From Ophiosphaerella korrae (taxonomy: Eukaryota; Ascomycota; Dothideomycetes; Pleosporales; Phaeosphaeriaceae), in assembly GCA_028456385.1 (NCBI GenBank), contig JALNQF010000189.1, positions 1 through 64,000 on the forward strand: DNA of 64,000 nt. The letters are read 5' to 3'. The position numbers and the translations under genes were made by a program. Positions 36,578 through 46,900 of the stretch are shown in pieces; positions within the stretch are counted from its first letter, which is position 1; each line of letters starts with the position of its first letter. The notes beneath the pieces were generated by a model. It had not been told where the DNA came from and searched no databases. It was given only the letters and a program-made list of their open reading frames with translations.

Positions 36578-37775
36578 ATGGCTCCAATCCGCGTTGGTGT
36601 CATCGGGCTCAGCTCTGAGAACGTGTCCCCTAGTTTCGGCAATGGATGGGCAGCAAGGTATAACTACCCAAATAGGTAGAGACCCCACGCACTCTTTTTT
36701 AACCGGAAACAGTGCGCATTTGCCATATCTCCTCAAATCGCCGCATTATGAGATTACGGCGCTCTGCAACTCGAGCGTCAAGTCGGCCCAGAAGGCAATT
36801 GAACGCTATGAATTCCCATCTTCGACCAAAGCCTACGGAAACCCCGAGGATATTGCCAACGATCCCAATGTCGATCTGGTTGTGTGCTGTGTTCGCGTGG
36901 ACCGCCACCACCAGCTCATGATGCCGTCCCTCAAAGCAGGCAAAGCGGCCTTTGTAGAATGGCCAATAGGATCCAACCTCCAACAAGCCCAAGAAATGCT
37001 GGCCGCAGCCAAACAAAGCGGCAGCAAAACAATCGTAGGACTGCAGTCGCGCACATCGCCCGTGTTCCAGAAAGTCAAAGAACTCGTCGAGACAAAGGCA
37101 ATTGGAGAGCTAATCAGCTCGAATATTTCACATAGTATGGGATACGACGGTGACGCTAACCTACCAGGTGCTGATTACCTTACCAAGAAAGAAGTCGGGG
37201 GTAATTTCTTCACCATCATGTTCGCTCATACCGCCGATGCAGTGTGGTACGCGCTTGGAGGGCTGCGCGACTTCTCCGCACAGTTGAGTACGCGCTGGCC
37301 GGATACGAAGCTTTTGCATCTGGATGGGTCATTTGACAAGATGATTAAGCGCGAGACGCCCGACCACGTCCAGTTACACGGGACTGTGGGCGCATCGAAC
37401 GCGCCGATTTCGATGTTCTTCCGGTATGGAAAGGCGTTTCCCAACGTGCCGTCGCTTGTGTGGCATATTCTTGGGACCAAGGGTGAGATACGTGTTACGT
37501 CAAATATGCCTATCCATCTTGCTCTGGGGGGCGAGAAGATCGAGGTGTACGATCACGAGAGAGACACGGTGGAGGTGGTGAATGTGCAATTCAGGAAAGA
37601 GGTGGAAGACCTGGCCCCGTTGGCAAAGAACATTGGTGCGCTGTATGAGTTGTATGCTGAGAGTGGCGCGGTTGACCAGGGGTTTGTGGATTTCGAGCAG
37701 GCTATGGGCATGCACAAGATTATTGACAAAATGGAAAAAAGCAGCGACGGCAAGAAGTGGGAGGTATCGGAATAA
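36578..37775 (+). CDS. Gal80-like Gfo/Idh/MocA family oxidoreductase, 380 aa
   Basis: Two exons, 36578-36657 and 36713-37775. The 55-nt intron (GTATAA..AACAG) restores the family N-terminus: MAPIRVGVIGLSS, then GWAASAHLPYLLKSP. Residues 1-120 form a Rossmann nucleotide-binding domain with a GxIGLS version of the glycine motif at about residues 7-12. EWP at about 109-111 stands where catalytic family members have EKP; this substitution is shared with the Gal80 branch, where NAD(P) binding serves regulation in yeasts. The second half is the alpha/beta oxidoreductase C-terminal domain (YEL and DFEQAMGMHKIID segments near the end). Likely cytosolic or nuclear. Role in filamentous fungi is not settled: it could be a sugar/polyol dehydrogenase or a regulator. 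An in-frame ATG at 36594 would lose the glycine motif, so 36578 is preferred. Confidence 0.92.
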
Positions 37776-38341
37776 AAGTCATATTTTCATGTCTCCATGC
37801 ATGCGGAGGTATTTTGGATTTGGATTCTGCTGTAGGCCCGAGTATCATCTATCTTTGTCCATCTTCATTAGCTATTGAACGTATGGAACAGACGTGGTGT
37901 GCCTCCCGTCTTTGGCCCTGTCAGCTTATCTAGGATTAATGTTTTCTCTCAATGACTCATCGAAAACTTGACGTAGATTGCGGCATGAGCAATCCGAACC
38001 AAGCTTTAGCATTCGCCGCCAAGCGTGGGAACCGGGTGAGACTGCCGTGGTCGCTATACAAATCCGCTAGGATGCCCTACACAACTGCTAATGCCGATCT
38101 CTGACGTCCTTCCCCGCCGATCCATGTCACAACTGAGTCTGATGACTAGTATCAACGAATAGCTACATGGTACCCCCCCCCGTAATGAAGTAATACTAAC
38201 TAACAGAGGTAAAGCTGGGTCAGCTTAATCGAATTGACTGAAACCAGGTATTCAACTCCACAAACGCACTAAGAGGCAGACTACGACAACGATCACCTTC
38301 CCAGGCGACCACAATGGCAGATAGGTCCTGCGCCGCGCCCC
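37776..38341. other. Intergenic, nothing recognised
   Basis: Balanced composition; a run of nine C at about 38172-38180. No supportable gene or RNA. Confidence 0.5.
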
Positions 38342-38728
38342 TCATCTACCATTGTATAACTCTTGCGGAGGACGATCATCAAGCTCATATGCTTGTTGAT
38401 AAGCATTGACCGGTGGCGGCGGCGTTAGTGTTGGTGTTGGCGACGGTGCTGGTTTCGGGGCGGTAGCTGGCACCGCAGTAGTCTTTGCCGAATTTTGTCT
38501 TTTACGCAGGAACCGGAAGGCCAGCGCACCGACGATGAGCAACGAAATCCCGACTCCAAGTCCAACCGCGATACCAATGATAGATGTCTTGCTCAATCCT
38601 TTGGCCGGCTCGTCCTGACTCGCTTGTGCAGGAGCGGTTCCTGGTGTTGGTGCTGATGTCGCTCCAGGTGCCGGGGTTCTTGTCGCAGCATTGCTCGTTT
38701 CTCGGGCAGTACCAGTCGTTACGGCGCT
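38342..38728 (-). pseudogene. C-terminal fragment of a single-pass membrane protein (5' part missing)
   Basis: A 129-codon open stretch, bounded upstream by TAA at 38729-38731. Order: Thr/Ala/Pro-rich extracellular-like segment (SNAATRTPAPGATSAPTPG), one transmembrane helix (IIGIAVGLGVGISLLIVGAL), a basic stop-transfer (RFLRKRQ), and a Pro-rich cytoplasmic tail ending DDRPPQELYNGR. This layout is common in fungal mucin-like or WSC-type wall sensors and in hypothetical surface proteins. No start codon or upstream exon with matching splice signals was found. An inverted-repeat element lies only about 45 bp upstream (38774-38893), so the 5' part may have been displaced or deleted. Alternatively it is the last exon of a gene with a long intron. 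Confidence 0.55.
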
Positions 38729-38773
38729 TTAGATGCGTTGAAGCCGTTCACCATGCATGACGATGCCTACAGT

Positions 38774-38893
38774 GCCTTCGCATGGCAGAGCGTATCCCTA
38801 TCAAAGTTTGGCGAATCAGATCATAACAGCTAGTGTGATCTAGAGCCGTAATTCGCCAAACTTTGACAGGAATGCGATCCGCTGTGCGAAGGC
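38774..38893. mobile_element. MITE-like inverted repeat, 43-bp arms
   Basis: Left arm 38774-38816 and right arm 38851-38893 are inverted repeats matching at 36 of 43 positions; six of the seven differences are transitions. The loop is 34 bp. Arms begin GCCTTCGCA and end AAAGTTTGGCGAAT. The size and structure fit a miniature inverted-repeat element or a hairpin pair mutated by RIP. No clear target duplication was seen. Confidence 0.65.
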
Positions 38894-40777
38894 AATGCAT
38901 GTTGTCGAGACTCAAATCGGGCTAAGAACTAGAACGCGAACTCGAGGACTTCCGTTTTCGGAGAACTGCGAGTGGCTAACATGCATTGACGAGGGATAGA
39001 TTTAGGCCTCTAAAGAGCGTGTTGGGCTCGTGTCAGGTTCGTGTCACACTCGCGTCGAGATCGCGGGAGCATGCAGGCAGAGCGCTGACAACAGTCAAGG
39101 GCGAACACCAACGAATTATTTCGGCAATTTGAACGATGTTTCTAAAGACTGGTTAGATTGCTGCAACAACAGAGACTGAGATACTTACTGGAGCGTGGAA
39201 ATCTGTTGCATCCGTCGAAAACGTGGGCTCCCGCATGCGAAAAGAACTTTTTCCAAGACGTGCAGTGACTGACCTCGGAGCGGTGAAACAAAAGAATGAA
39301 TCGCCAAATGACTGTCAAGCCGCGTTACGGCCCCACATACCGCCATAGAAATGACAAGCGTGCTCCATCCGAGATGGATCCCCTCCGTGACATTCCCATA
39401 AGTTCTCCGCCTAACAACCAACCTCGCAAAAGAGTGCTGGCGTTAGACGGAGACCAACCTATTGCTGCCGCCCAACCAACTTCGGGAAAAAGCGACAGCA
39501 AAGGCACGGCCTAACAGACATCAACGCGGGCCCGGCAAGGTCTCCCGGCTAATGAATGCGTGACGGCAAGCCCCCGCTCAACAACAGACAGAAAGCTACA
39601 CGTCCAGGTCCCGTAGGCGATTCAAATAGTGTATGAATCTCCTTTGACACAGGATCTGGGTTCGGATACCCGTTGATGGGTATGAGAACGCCGTGCAGGA
39701 CTAGAGGTTGAAGAGACGAAAGCACTTCAAGTATCAGCGGAATGATAGCGAGAGGAAGGCTTCAGTGTTGTCAACGGCCCTTAGAAGAGGCAACTGAGGA
39801 CAAATGGTTGCAGACGCTCTCGCTATATTCATACTGACACCGTGAAGAAGGCGCGCACTGCACAACAGCTGCTCGGCCAACTAAGTCTAAGTTGCGCGCC
39901 TAGGTCTGTCTAAAGCTTAAGACTCTCCAATTGCTCCGTCAAGAGCAAGAGGAGTAGGAGAACTTTCTCTCCCAAGTCAACCGTTTCAAGCCAAATCCAT
40001 CACGTCGCCGCATGGTAGCAACGCTAGGAATATCTATGGCTTTGATCAGGTATTGAGAGTTTCCTTCGTTGAAATGCTCACCCGGAGGCTTTTGCAGTTT
40101 CTCGGAAGTCAACCATGGCGGAACCTGAAGGCACAAGTTGCCAGTGGCTAACTCAGCGGGTTCAAGGACCGAGGTCTGTCATAGCTCCATTTGGAGTGTT
40201 TGACTCTCCGAATGCTCGGTTGAGCATTGAGAGGAGTGAGGAGAAAGAAAGAGGAGAGCGCGCACAAATGTGCGCAGGTAGGCGAGCAAGAGACACTAAG
40301 CAGTCCCAAACCGGGGCGCGGACAAACGTTCAGCCTGGCGGCAGCGACGAGGAGGTGAATGGTAGGAGAGGGTCTAGTGACTTAAGCAGCATGGAATATG
40401 GTTGGGTGGTCGGCCGCCATGGTCATTCACAACGGATATCCCAACTTGTGGGTAAGTGAGGCGAAACTACTAACCACAATTACTCCATCCCCAACAAAGT
40501 TTGTCGATTAAATTTCCAAACGCATGGAATGGCAGTAATATCATGCGTATGAAATGCGAGCATGAGACAAAGCAAGAGATTGGTCTAGAATTGAAGTAGT
40601 AGCAAGCACCACAGCTCGTCACACGTCCCGTCCCTGCTCACCGCGTTGAGGCAAGGCCCATTCCCCACGATCCCAAATAACTCCTCTCAGAAAGCCCCAA
40701 GACAGCCTAAAGATCCTCCCAGGGGAAACTGCAATTGTCCGCCATAGTCAATCCCTTATCCCACCCATCCTTTCTTG
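38894..40777. other. About 1.9 kb with no supportable gene
   Basis: Several open frames of 60-114 codons occur (e.g. 40115-40459 plus strand, charged, low similarity to anything I know). None has a splice partner, domain or signal peptide. The last few hundred bases are the 3' flank of the monooxygenase gene. Confidence 0.45.
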
Positions 40778-42114
40778 TCATCTCAATGCTGGTATATCCA
40801 AAGTACGCCGAAGAAATCGATCCCTCTCAAATCCGCCTGTTCCTTGCGCTGGAGCATACGAAGGCGCATAATCCTCCGGCCATTGCCCAGTCATTCCATA
40901 AACACCCGTGGCAGTGCTGCCAACAGACTGCATGGCAGCATACGCAAGCACCTCTGCGTGCGCTACTTGCTCCGTCTTTTCCCCGTGGAGCACCTGCGCC
41001 AACGTCAAAGCCTGCAATGCGGCTATGCTACAACTTGCACCCAGATGTGGCCGAATCTGCGTGAACGCCTCGCCCGCAAGAAGCAGCTTGCCGCCGAAGA
41101 AAGAGGCGGTCGTGTTGTCGAAGGACCGGACAGCAGTGAGCAAGGGCAAGTGTTCCACCGTGGAAGCGGTAAATAAATCATGCCATAGAGGGGATATGAC
41201 GTCTCGTGTGCGGGCAAGCTGCTTTTCCCATGTCTCCCGCTGGAGCTGATGTGACGGCACAGTAAAATTGCGGCGAACGCCATTCCTATCGGTCATGAAA
41301 TTATTGAATTCCTCGGAAGATGCATCACACGTGTCGTACCAACACCACTCAAAGACTCGCTCGCCAGGCTTTATACTTCCTGTTGTGTCCGGTGTGAGAT
41401 ATCTAGCAATGGTTAGTGACATGCAGGTATATGAGAGGGGCGTTGGACTTACACTAAGAGGTAGCTCCCCGGGAACATGAACATGATCAACTTTCCCTCC
41501 GAAGCACCCGCGAGCTCAGGCGGCGCTTGATCTTCAGAGAAGTTTCCCCGCCAAGCCAGATACCCAGCATACTCTGATACAGCACTGGGAAGCACATGAC
41601 TGCGCACCAGTGATCTAGCGCCGTCCGCAGCAATAACAAGACCAGCAGTCGCCTGTTTCTCAATCTCATCTTCCCCCTTGAACGTCACAACCACGCTGTC
41701 GCCCTGCTCTTCGATGCCACAAACGCGCTGACCCGTTTCACAATCTACCATGCCATCTCCATCTCCCTGCTTCCTACACGCTTCTGACAGCATTTTATGG
41801 ATTACCGCCCAGCTCGACGTCCGCACATCCTGTGGCACCGGCACCTCGGTCATCAAGCATCCATCCCCTGTCATGATTTGCATTTCGCGATTGGCAAACG
41901 TAATGGCATTCAGGTCGACGTCGGGGGCATATGTGGCTATGAGCTTCTGTGCAGAAGGCCAGAGGCTGAGTCCCGCAGCCCGGGCATGCAATTCAAGATC
42001 TGAGCGAGACTCGAGTATGCGAACAGAGAGGCCGAGCGACTTCAAAACAAGAGCATGCATCAGGCCAGCAATAGAGCCGCCCACAACAATAACATCCGTA
42101 GCAGAAGAAGACAT
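40778..42114 (-). CDS. FAD-dependent monooxygenase (class A; 2,6-dihydroxypyridine-hydroxylase-like), 428 aa
   Basis: Two exons, 42114-41453 and 41402-40778. The 50-nt intron has GTAAGT, a CACTAACC branch and CTAG, and joins GSYLL to VYLTPDTTGS. It likely hydroxylates an aromatic or heterocyclic substrate using FAD and NAD(P)H in the cytosol. Motifs: dinucleotide-binding VVGGSIAGL (residues about 10-18), an acidic strand end ILES, the DG motif IAADGARSL (161-169), and a second FAD motif where GDA is replaced by GEA (LLAGEAFTQIRPHLGAS, about 329-344). The RPH..AS form resembles the dihydroxypyridine hydroxylase branch rather than salicylate hydroxylases. Length is normal. A run of 15 G lies 53 bp upstream of the start codon. 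Substrate cannot be inferred. Confidence 0.9.
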
Positions 42115-42166
42115 GGCGGGTTAGACGATCCTATGGCAAAAAAACACACTCCGGTCGAGAGACTGT

Positions 42167-42181
42167 GGGGGGGGGGGGGGG
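42167..42181 (+). repeat. Homopolymer of 15 G
   Basis: Uninterrupted G run (C run on the transcribed strand) 53 bp upstream of the monooxygenase start codon. It lies in the presumed 5' untranslated region or core promoter. Confidence 0.95.
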
Positions 42182-42252
42182 ACAACAAGAGATAAAAGGT
42201 TCGAGAGCCGTCCGTTAAACAGGGGCAGACATATATTACTTTTGATGTCGTG

Positions 42253-42618
42253 TTACAGGCAGGACAAGCGTTGGAAGGCCATTTCCAGCGTTGAACGTTT
42301 GGCAGTCCGCGTGCCACGACGGACACCCCGGCCCAGCAGCTCGCCGAATGACTCCTTTTCATTAACACAAATCGCACACACTGCCAGCTTTTGCCCATCC
42401 GCCACGCAAAACCCAGCTGAGCGTGCAAGCGTAGACCCAGAACAAAGCCGCCTCTGCCTCAGCCCTACCAATAAGCCGAAAAACACCATGCATTCATCCA
42501 CGTATTGGCTTTGCGCTACAATTCGCCTTTTCGCGTCAAATATGTCTAGCCCTACACGCGCATCGATGGTGATTAACGGCCCCATTGGATTACGGCCCGT
42601 GATCACCAGCGCACTCAT
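42253..42618 (-). CDS. Possible small unrecognised protein, 121 aa
   Basis: Open frame from ATG at 42618 to a stop at 42253-42255, beginning MSALVITGRNPMGPL and containing ARVGLDIFDAKRRIVAQSQY. An antisense frame of similar length exists, so coding is uncertain. It lies 138 bp upstream of the monooxygenase on the same strand. I do not recognise a family. The frame can be extended upstream to 42948 through Lys- and Phe-rich low-complexity sequence, which looks non-coding. Confidence 0.3.
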   Translation of the reverse strand: MSALVITGRNPMGPLITIDARVGLDIFDAKRRIVAQSQYVDECMVFFGLLVGLRQRRLCSGSTLARSAGFCVADGQKLAVCAICVNEKESFGELLGRGVRRGTRTAKRSTLEMAFQRLSCL

Positions 42619-43968
42619 GACATCACGTTGGATAAAAAGGTTTGGTCCTTTTCTTTTTTTCATAAAAATCAATAAGTGAAAAAAAAAAAACATGTCTAGC
42701 TTCGGCAAATAACTGAGGTGCACACATACCTCCCCGTCACTCGCTAGATCAAAATAAGGTTTTTTTTGTTTTTGTTTTTGTTTTATCAATCGGCCAGACT
42801 TTGTGTCTGACGGCTGTTGGGTCTTTTCGTAGGGCGTTTCGAGGCCCTGCAGTTTAAACGTTCGGCCACGTGCCGGGCTATCCGCTTGTGTGGCGCCCCT
42901 CGTATCTTGTGCTTCGTTGCGTAGGTATGGGAACTCGATACGTGGCACGTCATCTCCTTTCTTCGTTGTTGAGATGATGCCCCTGTTGCGTTGTTGATTC
43001 CCCTTGTTTGAGTACTTAGCTTCGTTGTCATCGTACCCCTGAGCTTAGCACCCTGTCCGCTTCCGCGATAGATATCTGATAACTTGCTCGCAGAAATGAG
43101 GGCGTGGGGTATCCAATCGCGAATGTTACACGACCTAGCCGAGCTGTGCTTCGCTGTCAGCTTTGATAAATTAAAAACGCTGAGTGGTCGCGATATTCGC
43201 CTGGGTGAGCGGGCAACGCGTTCAGCAAAACCTCTCATAGAGTAGAGGTTGGAGGTTGTGGGGATCGTCGTATGGGTAAAGGTTCCTGATATTCCCACTT
43301 TTTAGTGCTTGTTTAAGCGGGTCTGGAAGCGCCTAAACAGGCATTCCTATCCATGTCAGCCTAGTAGGGTATTGTTTCTATCATCGCGAGGCAGGGTGTA
43401 ACATTCGCCTGGCCACCAAACTCGTCCTTTGGCTGGTCTAGTGAAGTTATGAGCACTACGTACGCGGCACTCCGTTTTGCATGCGTTCTGAGTTATCCGC
43501 AAGGTTGATAACCAATCTGAGACAGACAAAATTGTGCCGCAACCCTATTGTGAAATGAGATACTTGCCCTGGTTCAGCCCCTGCGCAGCGGGGATGTGTT
43601 CCGCCTGACACCAAGTGGAGCCGTTGCCAAAGTTCACCAGGCCAAGGCGACAAAGGGTATCAACTAAGTACACGCACAAGGACTATGCACAACAATCCAA
43701 CCCATCACTATTCCATCACTATTCCATCACTATTCCATCCAATCTCGTCAAAATACCATTACAACCAATGCTACGCATGCTAATTACTAATCGCACCACC
43801 CAAAGCCACTAACCACCCATACAACCACACTCCACGAACAAAAAGAATAGATATACAAGAAGCGAATTGCGAAAAGAAAGTATCAGCATCAACCATCCCT
43901 CACCACCTGTACCCAAGACTCCCACCGTTTCAACACCAACAACCCCTCCACCGCCGCACAACACCGCA
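42619..43968. other. Intergenic with low-complexity tracts, no supportable gene
   Basis: Contains A/T homopolymer-rich stretches (42650-42690, 42757-42785) and, near the 3' end of the next gene, the tandem repeat at 43702-43740. Open frames of up to 170 codons lack domains or convincing starts. Confidence 0.45.
43702..43740. repeat. Tandem repeat of the 11-mer CCATCACTATT
   Basis: About 3.5 copies, downstream of the LRR protein gene and probably beyond its 3' untranslated region. Confidence 0.8.
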
Positions 43969-46900
43969 CTAAAACGTCTCTCCATCATCCGCATCAAAGA
44001 ACTCCGTGCCCCCACTCTTCCAACTCTCGCGCGGAATGCGGTCTCGGAGCCACGCAAGCACCGCGTCGGTACCCTTCTGCAGAACCTGGTAATTCGGGAC
44101 GCGAAACTTGTTGCCGTCGACATTGAGGCTGATCAGCGTGGTAAGGAGGCCGATCTGCGGTTCGAGGCGCTCGATATCGTTGTTGGACAGGTTTGCGATT
44201 TTGATGCCGGAGAGGGAGTCAGCGGGGAGTTCGCCGATGGTATTGTCGGAGGCGAGGATGGAGGTGAGGTCTGGGAAGGTGTGACGAAGGAGGGGAAGGG
44301 TACCAGTGAGGCGATTGTTGGAGATATCGAGGATTTGAAGGGATGGGGCTGTGAGATAGGATATTAAGGAGTTGAAGGATGTGAGCTTGTTACTAGTTAA
44401 GCGAAGTTCCTTGAGCTTGGGAAGGGTGATTGGGATTGTGAGGGCGACTTCGAGGTTGTTCTTAGAAAGATCAAGGACGGTAAGGTATGTGATGTGCGCT
44501 AAAGAGGCGGGGATTGCGGGGAAGGCGTTTTGCTGCAGGTAAAGTTGGCGGATCTTGTCTGCAGAGTCCTCGAATGCGCTCTCATCGAGCTCGGCCAGGC
44601 TTTTGGCAGATAGATCCAGGGTTCCGGATGGCGTCACTTGCCATTTGGGTGTGCTTGACACCGCATCCTCGACGAACCCTCCATCTTCTACCTCAAGGCC
44701 ATCTGCAGCAGGATCAGCCGCTACTGCCAGGCGAGAAGATAGATTGCGTTTTATATCCTCAAAGCTCATTGTCAAGAACTTGCGTTCTCGAAGTGGATTG
44801 GCAGCAAGCGTCAGGTGTTCCAAAGACATGAGTGCTATCCGTTCGTCGATCTGCGAAATATCATTTGCTGTGAAATCCGCTGTACGGAGATGCTCTAGCG
44901 TACTGAAACCCTCTGGGAATGTTGTGAGTTTATTCTCTGCTATGACGAAGGAGTTGAGGTTGACCCAGGTCTCGACGCTGGGTAATGAAGTGAGGCGATT
45001 AGTGGAAACATTGAGTAATCTCAAGGCAGGCAGGTTGATAGTGTCACCTTCGCACAGTTTGGTGAGCGAGCTATTCGATATGTTTAGCTCCTGTAAATGA
45101 GGTGCAGAATTGATGGTAAAGAAGGCGCCTTCAAACTGGTTCTTACGTGCAACCAACTCGATCAGGTTGGTTTCGAAAAGGCCCATCGGCACGCTAGAGA
45201 GTTGGTTGCTAGAAACGTTCATCATGCGGAGGCTGGTCAACTGTCGTACTTCATTTGGTAGGCTTGTCAATTTGTTTGCTTGCAAATCAAGCACTTCCAA
45301 AGCTACTAAGTCACCAATCGCTGGAGAAAGATCGCCTTCCAAGGCATTCTCAGCAAGTCTCAGCTCGCGTAGTCCGGGAATTTGGCAAATGACGTCAAGA
45401 CTTTCCATTGTGAGTTTGTTGCGCGACTTCGTGACGTTAGTGAATGAAACATGGCGACGTGCAATAATGCAAAAAGAGCTTACAAGGTTTAGTCGTGAGA
45501 GCTGCGTCAATCGCCTCAAGCCCCTAGGCAGCTCTCTTAGCTCGTTGCCATGCAGATCAATGTTTTGCACTCCACCAAATTGGGGACCACCCTCATCTGA
45601 ATCGATCGTGGCTTCCATATCAACATCCGGAAACATGACATCCGAGAGTGACGCTAACTCATTGTCGGCGGCTATGATGGAGGTGAGATCTACAATTTCA
45701 CCCCAGGCTACCGTCGCATCATTTGGGTCATATTTGTACATTTGCATGATTTCGTCGGGTATCTCTTTCAGCCCCATCGCTGCAATGTTCAAGCGCCCAT
45801 CTACGCGAGCACCATCAATGCGCTTTCGTAACAGAGACTTACCACCCTTGGCCTGATTGAAAGGATCGTCAAGGCCAAAGTCAAAAGTTGCTATCTCATC
45901 AGGATCGGGTACAATGGCGGTTCGTGCAGGCATTTCGGTTTCGGTTGTTTCCGCCTTGGCGCGTCGTGCTGCTTCTTTGGCCTTTGCAATCTGCTCACGC
46001 AACGCACTGGACGAAGCCCCCGCTTTGGGCGACTTTACAATGGGCTCGTCTGCAACTTCTGACCTGCGAGCTGCTTTTGCCTTGGCAGTGTGCTCACGAA
46101 GGGCATTAGACGAGTTTGACACTAGGCGAGCTGTGCTCGGAGTTTTCTTCAACGAAGCCTCCCGGTCTAGGGAAGGAGTCACTGGACCAGCCTTTGAGAC
46201 GCCTGGAGGGGATACTGCCCGACCAAAGACACTGCCCAGCGAGGGGCGGGGCTTGGGCGTGCGAGCAATCATGCTTTTACTCTCGGACAAAGGGCGGGGC
46301 CTCGAGGATGCTTGCAGGTTCTGGGCAAGAGCCAATGGCTGCTTCTTGATGACAGAGAGTGGACGGGCTGTCGAAGGGGTCTTGCTGGGGGTTGCGGCAG
46401 GGGTCACATTGGCGCTGATGCTCCTCTTGCCGGGCACTGTCATGGAGAGTCTCGCTGAGCTTGCGCCAGGTCGCTTGGGCGTCGCTGGCGAGGGTGCGTG
46501 AGACATGCCGTCGCTTGTAGTCGGCCTGCTGCTGCTGTTGCTCGACATTGCCGACGCGGGCCGCAGCGGGGGCGGCATGCTGTTGTCTGCACTGAAGAAG
46601 CTCGACCGCCGCCTGCCCTTGCCCCCGGCTGGCGACGAGGGAAGGTGCGCCAGGCTCTCTATCGTTCTTTCCGAGAGGGATGGCCGCGGCTTCTTCTTTG
46701 TGGCGACTGCAGGTTCCGGCTCGCATTCCAGAGCACGGTCCTGGTCATCACCGTCGTGAAACCCAGCACGTGATCCAGCCCGCGAGGACGCCCTTGATGC
46801 TGAGCGAAAGGCTTCCAGGCTTCCCAGCGCGTCGTCCTCCTTGCCTGTGTGCGACGCTGCTGGTGGCTGGGGTGGTGCCTTGGATGTCTGACGAGACGGC

